Translations under genes and position numbers: made by a program
Source: Avena insularis
Lineage: Eukaryota; Streptophyta; Magnoliopsida; Poales; Poaceae
DNA length: 64,000 nucleotides
Assembly: GCA_023614405.1 (NCBI GenBank)
Contig: CM042689.1
Coordinates: forward strand, 275,597,533 to 275,661,532
Direction of reading: 5' to 3'
Part shown: positions 12,799 to 25,703 of the stretch, in pieces
Numbering within the stretch: the first letter of the stretch is position 1
Layout of the letters: each line of letters begins with the position of its first letter
Notes under the pieces: model-generated
What the model was told of the DNA's origin: nothing
The model's input: only the letters and a program-made list of their open reading frames with translations
Databases searched by the model: none

Positions 12799-14281
12799 TC
12801 TTATATTTACTAATTAGAGGCACCGTAGGAGCCTTCACGTTAATCCTCACGTGAAATAGTAACTAATCCGTCCGATAGAAATCACAGCTATTAACAACCG
12901 TTTGATGAGTTGGTCCTATTGTACATGAAAAAATACTAGATATTCCTACCGGCCCTAGCAACCTCCTCGCGATACCTGCATCCTCCTTTTCGCCGCGACG
13001 GAGAACAACGACAGCGGCGCCGCCCGTGTAGAGAAGTTCGTGGATGTTCGATAACTTCTTGAAGTGGTGCCTTTCTCTCATGGCATAACTCCGTGCCTTC
13101 CTCCTCTGCGCTAACACAAAGTTTCCCAAAGAAAAAGTATCTCCATTACAGATCTGGTAGCGGCGGGTAAAATCAAGAAGCCATCGGGTTTCCTGCCTGC
13201 AACAGCCTCAAGGTGGAGAAGCCTCTCCTATGCCTCCCGTTGCTGCTGGCCTATTCCGTACGTGTCTTGCATAGTTGCATTGATTTAGGCAAAGTAAAAT
13301 TTTCAGGTAATATGGACATTGATTCATAGCATTGCCGGAGGCTTTCACCCGTCGACAATGGCGGATGGACGAAATTGCAATGCGGGAGACATCGGGACAA
13401 GGCATTGATTCATAATGTACTGTTCCACCCTTTCCAGGTTTCGATTTGAGGTAAAAACGATGCATTATTTCTACTTACTAGGTGCCTGTGCTCATGGTTG
13501 TTTAGTCTATCTGACTAGAAAAGGTCTTTTCAGCGTGGCATCAGATTTTCCATGTTGCAAGTTCATTCATACCAAAACCTAAGCCTCGGAAATTGATTAG
13601 CAAATGTGATTATTTATGTATGGTGATTGGTTGTTACAAACTACAACTACTTCTAACCTGCAAATTACACGAGTGCTTGCTTAATTAGCATTGATATTAT
13701 CCCCCCACGGTGCCGTGTATTACAAAGGAATTTCATGGGTTTGCTTAATCTCACCAGGGTGGGATCAGAGACAGGTTACTTTAAAAGAGTTCTTTGTGTA
13801 GTACTGATAGCCGGTGGCTTCTACAAACTAATAAGGTGATGTGTACCCACGTTAAAGCATGTGATTTATGTAATCAATTAACCTTGCAATACATTACTAT
13901 AATATATAAGTTTAACTTAAGTTATTCAGTACAACTGTTGTTCCTAGGTTCATCTTATGTGCAAATCACAGAAAAATATTACTAGCTGCACAAACTCAAA
14001 AAAAATATGGTAATATAAAAAATGTGTTTTTTTTCGAAAAAAACATCATGCATGGAATACATATATTAGTTTACCTAATTTTTATGTAAGGAGGAACTCA
14101 GTTGTATGTAGTTTATTTCAGTACACTGCAGGGCGTCCTACCATCGCTAGGGGCAGCTTGATTTCCGAGTTTAGAAAACCCATCAGGTATGCTTTACAAC
14201 ATCTATTCCAACATATGCATGGACATCGATCGTGATCCCAACTTGATATTTTTTCATTTTGATGAATCATAAATATACACA
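12799..14281. other. Helitron cargo without recognised gene
   Basis: After about 50 bp of terminal sequence, this part has a short GC-richer stretch (about 12940-13120) and mixed sequence to 14281. A minus frame at 12863-13129 (88 codons) and one at 13208-13465 (85 codons) have no domain I recognise. Helitrons often carry captured gene fragments, and the GC-richer stretch could be one, but nothing proves it. Confidence 0.4.
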
Positions 14282-14575
14282 GGTGTTTCAGAGCATCAAT
14301 GGGTGGAATATATGCAGGCAGTGGCTGGACATGGTGTGCAACCTCGACTAAATATTGTTGGAAGAAGTATAACCACGCAGTAGTTATGATAGAGGTTACG
14401 TAAAAGAAGAAAAAGATTGCTACATGCACATGTGTTTTCAGAGCATCCATGGGTGGATATGCTGGCCATGGCTGGACATGGACTACAAGTATGCAACCTC
14501 GACTACCAGTTGTAGGAAGAAGCAGAACCATGCAGGTAGAAAAAAGAAGATCGCTACATGCACATGGTTTTACAG
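14282..14575 (+). repeat. Tandem duplication of about 148 bp inside the Helitron
   Basis: Copy 1 (about 14282-14430) and copy 2 (about 14431-14575) share 'cagagcat.aatgggtgga' type sequence, then 'ggctggacatgg', 'gcaacctcgacta' and 'ggaagaag...aacca.gcag'. Copy 2 is followed by a short start of a third unit, 'cacatggttttacag'. The copies are clearly diverged, so the duplication is not recent. Confidence 0.7.
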
Positions 14576-15559
14576 ACATCCTTCCGTTCATTATTTTTTA
14601 CTAAGCTACCATACATCATATCTTGCATGTGTGATCTCAGAAAATATCTGTTCAAAAAAGTACCATGTCTTAGAGAACTGCATACAACTACACCAGGGGA
14701 TTTACTACAATTCTTAAGTCTGTGTGGACAAATGGCGTCGTAGTTTCTTTTATCCATATTGTGCTTGCTCGATCCTTAAATCAAGGCATGTTGGCTGTTG
14801 TACCGCATGCAGCTTGCAACCAACTGAAGTAGAAAACTGGGTCTATTCATTAAATTTCGATAACATTTTTTACGGTATCCTGCGCACTGTCCTTGCATGC
14901 ACGATAAATTTGACAGCATAAGCGGGTTGTCATTCATACATAAGGGTATTTCTGTTGTTGCATGGTCTCTCTACTGAAAAATTAGTCCTAATAAATTAAG
15001 TAAGCTCTAACAATTACAATATTAAATATATAGTTCGTCTACTTGAGAAATTAGTGTTGATCACTTAAGGAAGCTCTTATTGATATTTTTTTCCAATAAT
15101 AGAAATTTTGACATTAGCTAAAAATATATCAAGAAAATTTGCTAGACGGAATATGCAAGCATCTTTCTAAATTATAATTTTGTTGAAGTAGTATATTATT
15201 ACCTAGAAAATTTGCAGTTGATATTCGGAAATTAGTACTATTTTATTAAAAAATATGATAAATATTTCACAATATTAAAGTTATTTAATATGTTAACATA
15301 TTTAGATAAAAATTAACGGTCAACCTCGCATAGAGGGGTCTCTACCCAGCTATCATGTTATGTGTGTCTTAGAGTGACAGTAAACAAATCATTCTAATTA
15401 ATGAAGTCAAAACCATTTGAAACTAGTTGATACCCCGCGCGTTGCTGCGGAAATTTGTAACTGCAATTTTGTCCCACTCGTAGTAACATAAAGATTGATC
15501 AAAAGTTCTAAATCAATGAGAAGATTGTGGTTTCTTTGGGCCAATGACTCCAAACTTCT

Positions 15560-15677
15560 GGCAGAAGCATATCTGTCGGAGTGTGCTGTAAATCAACAAG
15601 AATTGATCTTGTAGTACAGCTAATGGTAATTCACATGGCAGGAGCATCTGCTGGAGTGTGATGTATATCAGTAAGAA
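15560..15677. repeat. Short direct repeat pair in the inner Helitron
   Basis: Two diverged copies of a roughly 42 bp motif (15560-15602 and 15637-15677) share 'ggcag.agcat', 'ggagtgtg.tgta.atca' and 'aagaa'. No function can be assigned. Confidence 0.5.
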
Positions 15678-16473
15678 CTTGGACAAAAAAGCGTCTGCCA
15701 AAATATTCACCATAGAAAGTACAATTTTGCATGGAGACACATTGAATTAGATATCCAAGGTTTAAGCTACGAAGATGTCTTCAACTCTGTCCATGTCGTT
15801 AGCATCAATGTTGAATCTCCCTATAGTATACACATGGACCATAGAACAGAAAGACAGTCAGAACAGGCCATACCTGAAAGGAAAGTAGACCTATAAAAAT
15901 CACGAAGCATATCGCATGAGCACATTTCACATACCTGCAGGGTATATGGATGTTCCATGTCTGGCTCTATGTTTATCCAGCATTATGCGGTCGCTCTATT
16001 TCAATCCAAATATAGCAATAACATCATGGTCATATTGTATTGTAGGAGTAGATAGAATGCAAGTAGGAGAAGAAGAGCAGTGAGAAATCATACAATTGGA
16101 CCACTCATTTGTTACATTACCCCATTTTATTCAGGACGGAATAATACTGCTCAGGGAAAACTTACATGAAATTAAACCGGAATATCCCCATAATAGTGTT
16201 CTACAAAACAATCAAATGAAAGTAACACAAAAAATTACCACTAAATACTAAACTAACATGAGAGAGATTGAGAGATTTGGGATTCTAGTTGGATGTAGCA
16301 CGCAGATGCTATGGTAGAGGGAGAGGCAGCATCTGCCGGGCTGCCATAGCTGCGCTCACCAACTTAGATTGATATAGGCGCTGCTAAATCTTGTCTCGGT
16401 TGGTCTGTATAAACACTACAAAAGGATGCACATGGCGCAAACGGACGCTTTGCTTCCTTTGGTGTCTGCCTCT

Positions 16474-16475
<2 letters not shown>

Positions 16476-16519
<44 letters not shown>
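16476..16519. repeat. (AT)22 microsatellite
   Basis: An uninterrupted run of 22 AT units. The frames that cross it on both strands encode only alternating Ile-Tyr and are artefacts. Confidence 0.95.
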
Positions 16520-16522
<3 letters not shown>

Positions 16523-17124
16523 GATACCGACGTTGAAAGACTTGAAGGCGGCGGCTTTAGTGGGGATTTATTCATCGAGGAAGCTGAAGGAAATCACCGG
16601 AGAGGAACGGACCTGCAGTTTCATGAGTCCAACGATAAGAAGGGGAGCGTAAAAGAGCAACAATTCGTCACGTATTAAACTATTATATAAATACTACAGT
16701 ATTTTTTTTGTGAACTAATACTACAGTATTATTAATGCATTTTCGAAAGGCGGGCGGCTAATATAACCACCATGCAAAACGGGATTTGGTTGGAAGGGGA
16801 ACAGAGGAGAACTGGAGGCACCGAAGACCGAACGTATGGTGGCAATTAAGCTGACGTAGGAGGCTGCTTTTTTCTTTTCTTTTCGAGGGTTACATAGGGG
16901 GGCTGCATGGGCTGGGGAGATCGAGCGAGCAGGCTGGGCGGAGGGAACACGCTTCGATCACTTTGTTTTTCGAGTGATACACCTGGGGCACATGAGATTA
17001 TGACTGGGACAAACAATTAAGGCCATATAGTTGAAATCCAACGGATGTAGGTAATTGGGGTGACGTGGCTGCATGTGCTTTCAGCTTGCAAACATTAAAT
17101 GCATTTTAGTGGGGATGAACTTTA

Positions 17125-18820
17125 TGAAGGGTTTCGCGGCATAGTAAATCAAAATTTTCTACGGATGCGAACAGAGGGAAGCCAAGATCTAATCTAGGAG
17201 ATGCAAACAACGAGAGAGATTGGATTAGATCTTCATACCCTTGAAGATTCGCACAGCGGAACGTTCGTCGGAACGTGGGTGATATAGTCGTATTCGCTTC
17301 TCCTCCTCGCGATCCGATCCGATCTAGCACCACAAGTGGCGATGCCTCCGTGAGATGCACACGTGCAGCACCTCGACGTCTCCTCCTTCCTTGGTCCAGC
17401 AAGTATGGTGGAGAGATGGGTTGGATCTACAACGCGACGGCGCGGTGCAATTGGTGGAGAGTTTCTGCAGCAGGGCTTCGCCTACACGCAGTCGGGAGGG
17501 AGAGAGAGAGGAGGGCAGCAGGGCGACTGGCTTGAGGGGAAGGTGTGTGTGGGGGGGGTGGTGCGCCCCCAGCCCTCTTTATATAGAGGGGTGGGCGGCA
17601 GCCCTAGCCTCTCCCCCAAGCCCAAACCGGCGGCCAAAGGAGGAGTGGGGGGGCAAGGAACCCCCCCCTTCTAGAAGGTCCAAGCTAGGGTTTATCCCCT
17701 CTTGGCCGGCTGGGCCCTATGGGGCCTTGTGCCCCTGGCCCAATGCGGCCAGGGCACTCCCTCATAGGCCCATGCCCCCTCCCGGAAGGTGGGGCCACGT
17801 TGGTCCCCTTCCGGAAGGTTCTAGAAGCTTAGACAATACCGATTAACCGGAACAATTCGAACTCCAAAAACTAATTGCCTTATATGAATCTTATTCTCGA
17901 CCACTCCGAACCTCTCGTGATGTCCCGGATCCCATCCGAGACTCGAACAAAAACTCATAAACCAATTATACAATCTATCCTAGCGCCGAGACACGTTAAG
18001 TGTGTGACCTGCGGTTCGAGAATATGCACATGATCTTCTATCAATAATCAACAGCGGGTGCGGACACCCATATTGACTCCACACATTCATCGATGATCAT
18101 ATCGGATGAACCACGATGTCAGGATTCAATCAATCCCATATATATATTCCCTTCGTCTCGCGATATTTTACTTGCCCGAGATTCGTCGGTATCGTCATAC
18201 CTAGTTCAATCTCGCTCACGCAAGTACTTTACTCGTTCCGTAATTCGATATCACTTTGTGATTAACTCCTTAACCACATGCTTGCAAGCGGTGTTGATAT
18301 CGACACGAGTGGGCCCAAGTATATCTCTCCGACTTGGGAGGGACAAATCCCATCTCACATACAACCCAACAGATACTTTCCGATCACCTGAGAGACACCT
18401 TTATGATCACCCTCTCATAGGATGACGTTTGATGACCTCAAAGCTTTCTTCCGATACCAGGGAGTTATATTATCTCATGGTCTAAGGAATACAATATTTG
18501 ACATAAGAAAAGCTCGCAAAGACGAACACGATGACACGATCTAATTGCTTCGCTTAGTTTGTCTCATCCACCATATCATTCTCCCAATGATATGATCTCA
18601 TTATTAATCGACAACTCATGTCCATGGTTAGGAAACCTTAACCATCATTAATCAATGAGCTAGTCCATAGAGGCGCATTAGGGACACGGTGTTGTTCACA
18701 AACCACACATGTATTAAAGTTTCCGCTTAATACAATTCTAGCATGGAATATAAACATTATCATGAACAAGAATTATAATAATAACATCTTTATTATTGCC
18801 TCTAGGGCATAATTCCAACA
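17125..18820 (-). repeat. Copia element 1, 3' LTR
   Basis: The 1696 bp LTR runs from TGTTGG at 18820 to CTTCA at 17125 on the minus strand. A TATA box (TATATAAAG, plus positions 17577-17585) lies in a GC-rich region, as in this family. It differs from the 5' LTR by many single-base gaps (for example near 17830-17900 and 18000-18200), which looks like ageing of this copy or sequence error in it. Confidence 0.92.
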
Positions 18821-18835
18821 GTCTCCCACTTGTAC
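18821..18835 (-). promoter_or_regulatory. Polypurine tract, copia element 1
   Basis: Minus strand GTACAAGTGGGAGAC directly upstream of the 3' LTR. This purine tract is characteristic of the BARE1/WIS/Angela group. Confidence 0.9.
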
Positions 18836-19526
18836 TAGAGTCAATAATCTAGTTTACATGGCAACAATCTCACACCCATGGCAATTGAGGTGCTGATCAT
18901 GTTTTACACGTGGAAGAGGTTTAGTCAATGGATCTGCGACATTCAGATCTGTATGTACTTTGCTAATCTTCGATCTCCATCCGCTATATAATCTCGGATT
19001 ATATGAAACTTATGTTGATATGCTTGGTCTTTGGATGATATATTGGTTCCTTAGCGAGTGCTATGGCGCCAGTGTTGTCACACAATATCTCCAGTGGGTC
19101 CAATGCACTTGAACCACGCCAAGCTCGGATGAAGTTCTGATCCAAACTCCTTCACTTGACGCTCGCAGCAGCCATGTATTCCGCTTCTCAGAGATCCCGC
19201 GATCACTCTTTGCTTGTAGCTTCTCCAGCTCCTCCATTCAAAATATACACGTATCCTGTCTGAGATTTAGAATCATCCTTGTCGGTGTCAAAACTAGCGT
19301 CGACGTAACCTTTTACGACAAGCTGTTCATCACCCTCATAGACTAAGAACATTTCTTTAGTCCTATTTAGGTACTTTAGGATGTTCTTCACGGCTGTCCA
19401 GTATTCCACTCCTGGATCACTTTGATATCTGCTCGTCAAACTAAGAGCATTGGACACATCCGGTCTAGTACACAGCATGGCATACATGATCGAACCTATG
19501 GCCGAGGCATAAGGCACCTTGCTCAT
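18836..19526 (-). pseudogene. RNase H end of copia element 1 polyprotein (broken)
   Basis: A 107-codon frame (19203-19526) carries the stretch that follows the reverse transcriptase in copia polyproteins: PYASAIGSIMYAMLCTRPDV, then the ILKYL and YVDASF region that leads into RNase H. It lies in a different frame from the upstream 19544-21526 frame, so a frameshift separates them. Below 19203 the remaining RNase H sequence can be followed only as scattered pieces with stops. RNase H would remove the RNA template during reverse transcription; this copy cannot be functional. Confidence 0.85.
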
Positions 19527-19543
19527 AGCTTCCTATCATTTCA

Positions 19544-21526
19544 TCAGAATGGACATCGAGCCTTGCTCAATATCTTACCTGACAACATAGGCACTGAACC
19601 TTTCTTTGCCTTATCCATTCTGAACATTTTCAGAACTTTGTCTAGGTATGTACTCTGGCTTAAAGCTATCAGGCATCTTTGTCTATCTCTATAGATTTTG
19701 ATGCCCAATATATAAGCAGCTTCACCTAGGTCTTTCATTGAAAAACACTTGTTCAAATAACTCTTCACATCGTTAAGCATGTTGATGTCATTTCCGATAA
19801 TCAATATGTCATCCACATATAGTACCAGAAACGTCACCGAGCTCCCACTCACTTTCTTGTAGATGCAAGCTTCGTAGCAATTTGGAACAAATCCAAAGCT
19901 CTTGATCACTTGATCAAAACGAAGGTTCCAACTCCGAGATGCTTGCTTCAGTCCATAAATGGAACGCTGAAGTTTGCATACTTTATCAGCATCCTTAGGA
20001 TCGACAAAACCTTCGGGTTGCATCATATACAACTCTTCATCAATGTTGCCATTGAGGAAAGCAGTCTTGACATCCATCTGCCATATTTCATAATCATGAA
20101 ACGCAGCAATTGCTAATAAAATCCGAATGGACTTAAACATCACTATGGGAGAGAAAGTCTCATCGTAGTTAACACCTTGAACTTGTCGAAAACCTTTCGC
20201 GACAAGCCGTGCTTTATAGACGGTAACATTACCATACGCGTCCGTTTTCTTCTTGAAGATCCATTTGCACTCAACGACCTTTCGGTCGCTAGGAGGGTCC
20301 ACCAAAGTCCATACTTGGTTTTCGCTCATGGATCCCAATTCGGATTTCATGGCTTCTAGCCATTTCTCAGAGTGTTGGCTCATCATCGCTTCCTCATAGT
20401 TTGTAGGTTCACTGTCTTCTACTAACAAGACAGTCAAGACAGGGTTGCCGAACCACTCAGGAGGGGCAAGCGACCTTGTCGACCTGCGATGTTCAGTAGC
20501 AGCATCGTCCGAAGCTTCATGATCCTTGTCATTAGCTTCCTCTATCGTTGGTGCAGGCGGCACTGGAACAATTTTAGGTGCTGCGCTACTCTCCAATTCA
20601 AGAAAAGGTTCAATAACCTCGTCTAGCTCTACTTTCCTCCCACTCACTTCTTTCGAGAGAAACTCCTTCTCAAGAAAGGAACCGTTCTTTGCGACAAACA
20701 CTTTGCCTTCGGTTCTGTGATAGAAGGTATACCCAATAGTTTCCTTAGGGTATCCTATGAAGACGCATTTCTCCGCTTTGGGTTCGAGCTTGTCCGGCAT
20801 CAACTTCTTGACGTAAGCTTCGCATCCCCAAACTTTAAGAAACGACAACTTAGGTTTAGCACCAAACCACAGTTCATACGGTGTCGTCTCAACGGATTTA
20901 GATGGTGCCCTATTTAAAGTGAATGCAGCGATTTCCAATGCATAACCCCAAAATGATAACGGCAAATCAGTAAGAGACAGCATCGATCGGACCATATCTA
21001 ATAAGGTTCGGTTCCGGCGTTCAGACACACCATTGCGCTGTGGTGTTCCGGGTGGCGTGAGTTGCGAAACGATTCCGCTTGCTTTAAGATGCGTGAGAAA
21101 ATCATAACTCAAATATTCACCTCCACGATCGGATCGTAGAAACTTAATCTTTCTGTTACGATGGTTCTCCACTTCATTCTGAAATTCTTTGAACTTTTCA
21201 AATGTTTCAGATTTATGTTTCATTAAACAGATATACCCATATCTACTTAAGTCATCGGTAAAAGTGAGAAAATAGCGATATCCACCGCGTGTCGAAACAC
21301 TCATCGGTCCGCATACATCAGTATGTATGATTTCCAACAAGTTCGTTGCTCGCTCCATCATACCGGAGAACGGTGTTTTGATCATCTTGCCCATGAGGCA
21401 TGGTTCGCATGTGTCAAATGATTCAAAATCAAGAGACTCCAAAAGTCCATCAGAATGGAGTTTCTTCATGCGCTTTACACCAATATGACCTGAGCAGCGA
21501 TTGCCACAAATAAGTAGTATTATCAC
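19544..21526 (-). pseudogene. Integrase and reverse transcriptase of copia element 1
   Basis: A 660-codon open frame. Residues about 14-50 are the end of the GAG-pre-integrase zinc region (Cys pair at CEPCLMGK). About 65-185 is the integrase core, with Asp in HTDVCGPM, Asp in SDRGGEY and Glu in NGVSERRNR. The reverse transcriptase runs from about 385 to 640, with the catalytic YVDD in FLVLYVDDILIIGND. The first residues (LICGNRCSGHIG) are distorted compared with the usual HCRLGHIG, which marks an upstream frameshift. The frame ends early at ILSKARCPF. It belongs to the gag-pol polyprotein and has no start of its own. This is the longest open frame in the window. Confidence 0.9.
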
Positions 21527-21602
21527 TATCTACTTTGCATCTCTTAGCCTCAATGTTATGGATGTGTGTTTCATCCTTTTAGATTTAGAAGAAATAAACC
21601 AT

Positions 21603-22791
21603 TCACAAGAGGTGCATGACCATAAAGATGTTACTCATATAAATAGAACAACCATTATTCTCTGATTTAAATGAATAACCGTCTTGCAATAAACAAGATC
21701 CGAAATAATGTTCATGCTCAGCAGGCACATAATAACATTTATTAAGGTTTAAAACTAATCCGAAGGTAAAACTAAGGAGGCGTGCGACGGCCATCAATTC
21801 AACTCTTGATCCGTTGCCAGCAGCATCGTCACCTCATCCTCGAAGCCGCCGTCTATTCCGTAGCTCCTGCTTTGAGTTACAAATATTAGCAACGAACCAG
21901 ATCAAATACCCAGCACTACAACGAGGGCTAGTAAGGAAAGCATCAATAACATGTATATCAAATATACCTTTGATGGTGCCAGCCTTCTTGTCCGCTAAGT
22001 ACTTGGACGATTATGCCTTCAGTGACCCTTGTCCTTGCAATAGAAGCACTCAGTGTCCGGCTTAGGACCAGACTTGAGCTTCTACTCAGCAGGGGCAGTG
22101 CGCTTGCCGCCGCCCTTCTTGAAGGGCTTCTTTGCACCTTTACCTTTCTTGAAGGTGGGGGGCTTGTTGACCATCAACACATGATTATCCTTTTTGATAT
22201 CCACCTCCGCAGCCTTCAGCTATGCGAAGAGCTCGGTGATCGTATCAGTGGAACCAATCTGATTATGAGTCACTACAAAACTTTTGTAGCTGGGAGGGAG
22301 TGATTGCAGAACCATGTCAATCTTGAGCTCCTCTGGAATCGTGCATTCCAGTTGCTCAAGGCGTTGAGTGTAGCCCGACATCTTAATGGCGTGCTCACTA
22401 ACGGAACTCCCTTCCTCCATCTTGCAGTTAAAGAATTTCTCAGAGATCTCATATCTCTCTCGAGCGGGCTGAGTGCGAAACATGGTTTCAGTTCTTGAGA
22501 ATCTCAAAGGGCCGGGATAGTCTTCAAAACGATATTGAAGTTCGGTTCCATAGCAAACAACATGGTGCTCTTAATCACACCATAATCATCTTTCTTGCGA
22601 TGATAGACAGCTTTCTCATCAGCCGGTAGCGATTCTAGGGGGTCACCTAACGCTTTCCCAAGGACATAGTCCTTTTAACCGCCAGAGAGAATGATTCTTA
22701 GATTGCGGAACCAATTGGTGAAGTTAGACCCATTGTTTCTAAGCTTTTCCTTCTCAGCAAAAACGTTGAAGTTGAAGTTGGACTTAGACAT
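21603..22791 (-). pseudogene. Gag and protease part of copia element 1 (broken)
   Basis: The likely start codon is at 22791 (MSKSNFNFN, then the NFTNWFRNLRI stretch typical of copia Gag, UBN2 family). The 95-codon frame 22220-22507 holds the Gag middle (ERYEISEKFF, LQSLPPSYKSFV). Frame 21603-21797 holds the LNKCYYVP region after the protease, close to the GAG-pre-integrase domain. Several stops occur at about 22600-22680, and the zinc-knuckle/protease part between 21800 and 22220 is frameshifted. Gag would form the particle; here it cannot be translated as one product. Confidence 0.82.
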
Positions 22792-23981
22792 TTGATCTAC
22801 AATATTTGCAAGTACAAATTAGACTATGTTCATGATAACTAGTTCAACTTTTAATCAAATTACTAGATGAACTCCCACTAAATTCAACATCCCTCAAGTT
22901 GTTTAGTGAACACGATCCAAATTCACCACACCTAATCCGATCTTCACGAGAAGAGATGTGGTTTCAATGGTGGACAACGAAGTGTCGATCATATCATTCA
23001 TATGACTCATGCTTAACCTTTCGGTTCATGTGTTCCGAGGCCATACGTACATGCTAGGCTCAAGTTAGACCCAAGTATTTCCGTGTGCAAAACTGGCTTG
23101 CACCCGTTGTATGTGGCGTGAGTCTATAGCACCCGATCATCACGTGATGCTTGGACACGACGAACTTTATAGCGGTGCATACTTGGGGAGAACACAGTTT
23201 TTATCTTGATCTTTAATTGAGGAATCATCTTATAATGCTACCGTCGCGATCTAAGCATAATAAGATACATAAAAGGATAAACATCACATGCATATAACTT
23301 TAATGTGACATGGTATAGCCAATCTTCACGCAATGATCTCTATCTTGTGCGTGCCGGCATGATCTCCATCACTCTACCATGATTGCCTCCACCACGAATA
23401 GAAACTACAACTATTGCTAACTACTTAGCGATAAAGTGAAACTATTACATGGCGTATAAGAAGTTGACACACATGTCATACACAATTATAAAGACAACCA
23501 TATGGCTCCTGCCGGTTGTGTACTCATCGACATGCAAGTCGTGAAACATTACAAAACATGATCATCGCATACATTATACACATCACATCTTGGGCCATAT
23601 CATATCACAGAAAACACTCCCTGCAAAAACAAGTGAGACGCCTCTACTTTGTTGTTGCATGTTTTACGTGGCTTATGGGAGTAGATGCTAAGAACGATTC
23701 TTACCTACGGAAAGCCACAACGGTGATATTATGGTTGCCAAACTCCGGTGTTAATCCCATGACAACTATAGTGAGAGCGGCATCCACCGCATGTGGAACA
23801 AGCCACCGTCAAGTGCGGAGCGGTCTCATGACGACGTCGCGTAAGGTTGGCCTGGACCGCTTCAATCTCACTATCCCGCGTCATAAGAAGAACACAAACA
23901 AGAGGCTTGCAACAGAAAACATCAACGCCCGCAACAACGACGTTGTGTTCTACTCGTGGAACACATCTACGCATAGATCTA
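22792..23981 (-). other. Untranslated leader of copia element 1
   Basis: About 1.2 kb between the primer site and the gag start. A long leader is known for BARE1-type elements and carries packaging and dimerisation signals. Frames in it (for example 23516-24067, plus strand) run across the primer site into the LTR and are not genes. Confidence 0.75.
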
Positions 23982-23994
23982 GCTCTGATACCAC
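23982..23994 (-). other. Primer binding site, copia element 1
   Basis: Minus strand GTGGTATCAGAGC immediately after the 5' LTR, complementary to initiator methionine tRNA. Confidence 0.93.
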
Positions 23995-25703
23995 TGAAGG
24001 GTTTCGCGGCATAGTAAATCAAAATTTTCTACTGATGCGAACAGAGGGAAGCCAAGATCTAATCTAGGAGATGCAAACAACGAGAGAGATTGGATTAGAT
24101 CTTCATACCCTTGAAGATTACATGCAGTGAGCGTTAAACGGGCGTGGGTGATGTAGTCGTACTCGCTTCTCCTCCTCGCGATCCGATCCGATCTAGCACC
24201 ACAAGTGGCGATGCCTCCGTGAGATGCACACGTGAAGCACCTCGACGTCTCCTCCTTCCTTGGTCCAGCAAGTATGGTGGAGAGATGGGTTGGATCTACA
24301 ACGGCGGCGGTGCAATTGGTGGAGAGTTTACTGCGTGAGGCTTCGCCTACGTGGTCGGGAGGGAGAGAGAGGAGGCGGCAGGCGGCTTGAGGGAAGGTGT
24401 GTGGGGCGGGGGGGGGTGCGCCCCCAGCCCTCTTTATATAGAGGGGTGGGCGGCAGCCCTAGCCTCTCTCCCAAGCCCAAACCGGCGGCCAAAGGAGGAG
24501 GAGTGGGGGGCAAGGAACCCCCCCTTCTAGAAGGTCCAAGCTAGGGTTTATCCCCTCTTGGCCGGCTGGGCCCTATGGGGCCTTGTGCCCCTAGCCCAAT
24601 GCGGCCAGGGCACTCCCTCATAGGCCCATGCCCCCTCCCGGAAGGTGGGGCCACGTTGGTCCCCTTCCGGAAGGTTCTAGAAGCTTCCGGTACAATACCG
24701 ATTAACCCGGAACAATTCCGAACTCCAAAAACTGCACTGCCTTATATGAATCTTATTCTCCGGACCACTCCAGAACTTCTCGTGATGTCCCGGATCCCAT
24801 CCGAGACTCGAACAAAAACTCATAAACCAATTATCCAATCTATCCTAGCGTCGAGACACGTTAAGTGTGTGACCCTGCGGGTTCGAGAATATGCAGACAT
24901 GATCTTCTATCAATAATCAACAGCGGGGTCTGGACACCCATATTGACTCCCACACATTCATCGATGATCATATTGGATGAACCACGATGCCAGAATTCAA
25001 TCAATCCCATATATATATTCCCTTCGTCTCGCGATATTTTACTTGCCCGAGATTCGATCGACGGTATCGTCATACCTAGTTCAATCTCGTTCACAGCAAG
25101 TACTTTACTCGTTCCGTAATCCGATATCACTTTGTGATTAACTCCTTAACCACATGCTTGCAAGCGGTGTTGATATCGATTACCGAGTGGCCCGAAGTAT
25201 ATCTCTCCGACTTGGGAGGGACAAATCCCATCTCGATACATACAACCCAACAGATACTTTCCGATCACCTGAGAGACACCTTTATGATCACCCTCTCATA
25301 CGATGACGTTTGATGACCTCAAAGCTTTCTTCCGATACCAGGGAGTTGTATTATCTCATGGTCTAAGGAATACAATATTTGACATAAGAAAAGCTTCACA
25401 AAGACGAACACGATGACACGATCTAATTGCTTCACTTAGTTTGGGTCTGTCCGCCATATCATTCTCCCAATGATATGATCTCATTATTAATCGACAACTC
25501 ATCCATGGTTAGGAAACCTTAACCATCATTAATCAATGAGCTAGTCCATAGAGGCGTACTAGGGACACGGTGTTGTTCACAAACCACACAAGTATTAAAG
25601 TTTCCGCTTAATACAATTCTAACATGGAATATAAACATTATCATGAACAAGAATTATAATAATAACATCTTTATTATTGCGTCTAGGGCATAATTCCAAC
25701 ACT
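23995..25703 (-). repeat. Copia element 1, 5' LTR
   Basis: The 1709 bp LTR adjoins the primer site. A TATA box reads TATATAAAG on the minus strand (plus 24432-24440). It would drive transcription of the element towards lower coordinates. Confidence 0.92.

Larger units (their letters stand above)
17125..25703 (-). mobile_element. Full-length BARE1/WIS/Angela-like copia retrotransposon
   Basis: An 8.58 kb element with a perfect 5 bp duplication CTTTA (17120-17124 and 25704-25708). LTRs of 1696 and 1709 bp begin (minus strand) TGTTGGAATTATGCCC and end CCCTTCA. The primer site and purine tract sit at the expected ends. Coding order on the minus strand is gag, protease, integrase, reverse transcriptase, RNase H, the copia order. 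Length, LTR start and protein sequence fit the BARE1/WIS/Angela group that dominates Triticeae genomes. All coding parts are broken by frameshifts and stops, so it is dead. It inserted into the inner Helitron. Confidence 0.93.

Noticed and set aside
17275..17846. Overlapping plus frames of 86-163 codons in the copia LTR, repeated near 24144-24916
   Set aside because: GC-rich LTR sequence; the frames differ between the two LTRs through single-base gaps.
23516..24067. Plus-strand frame of 183 codons
   Set aside because: It crosses the leader, primer site and LTR edge of copia element 1 in the antisense direction, so it cannot be a gene of its own.
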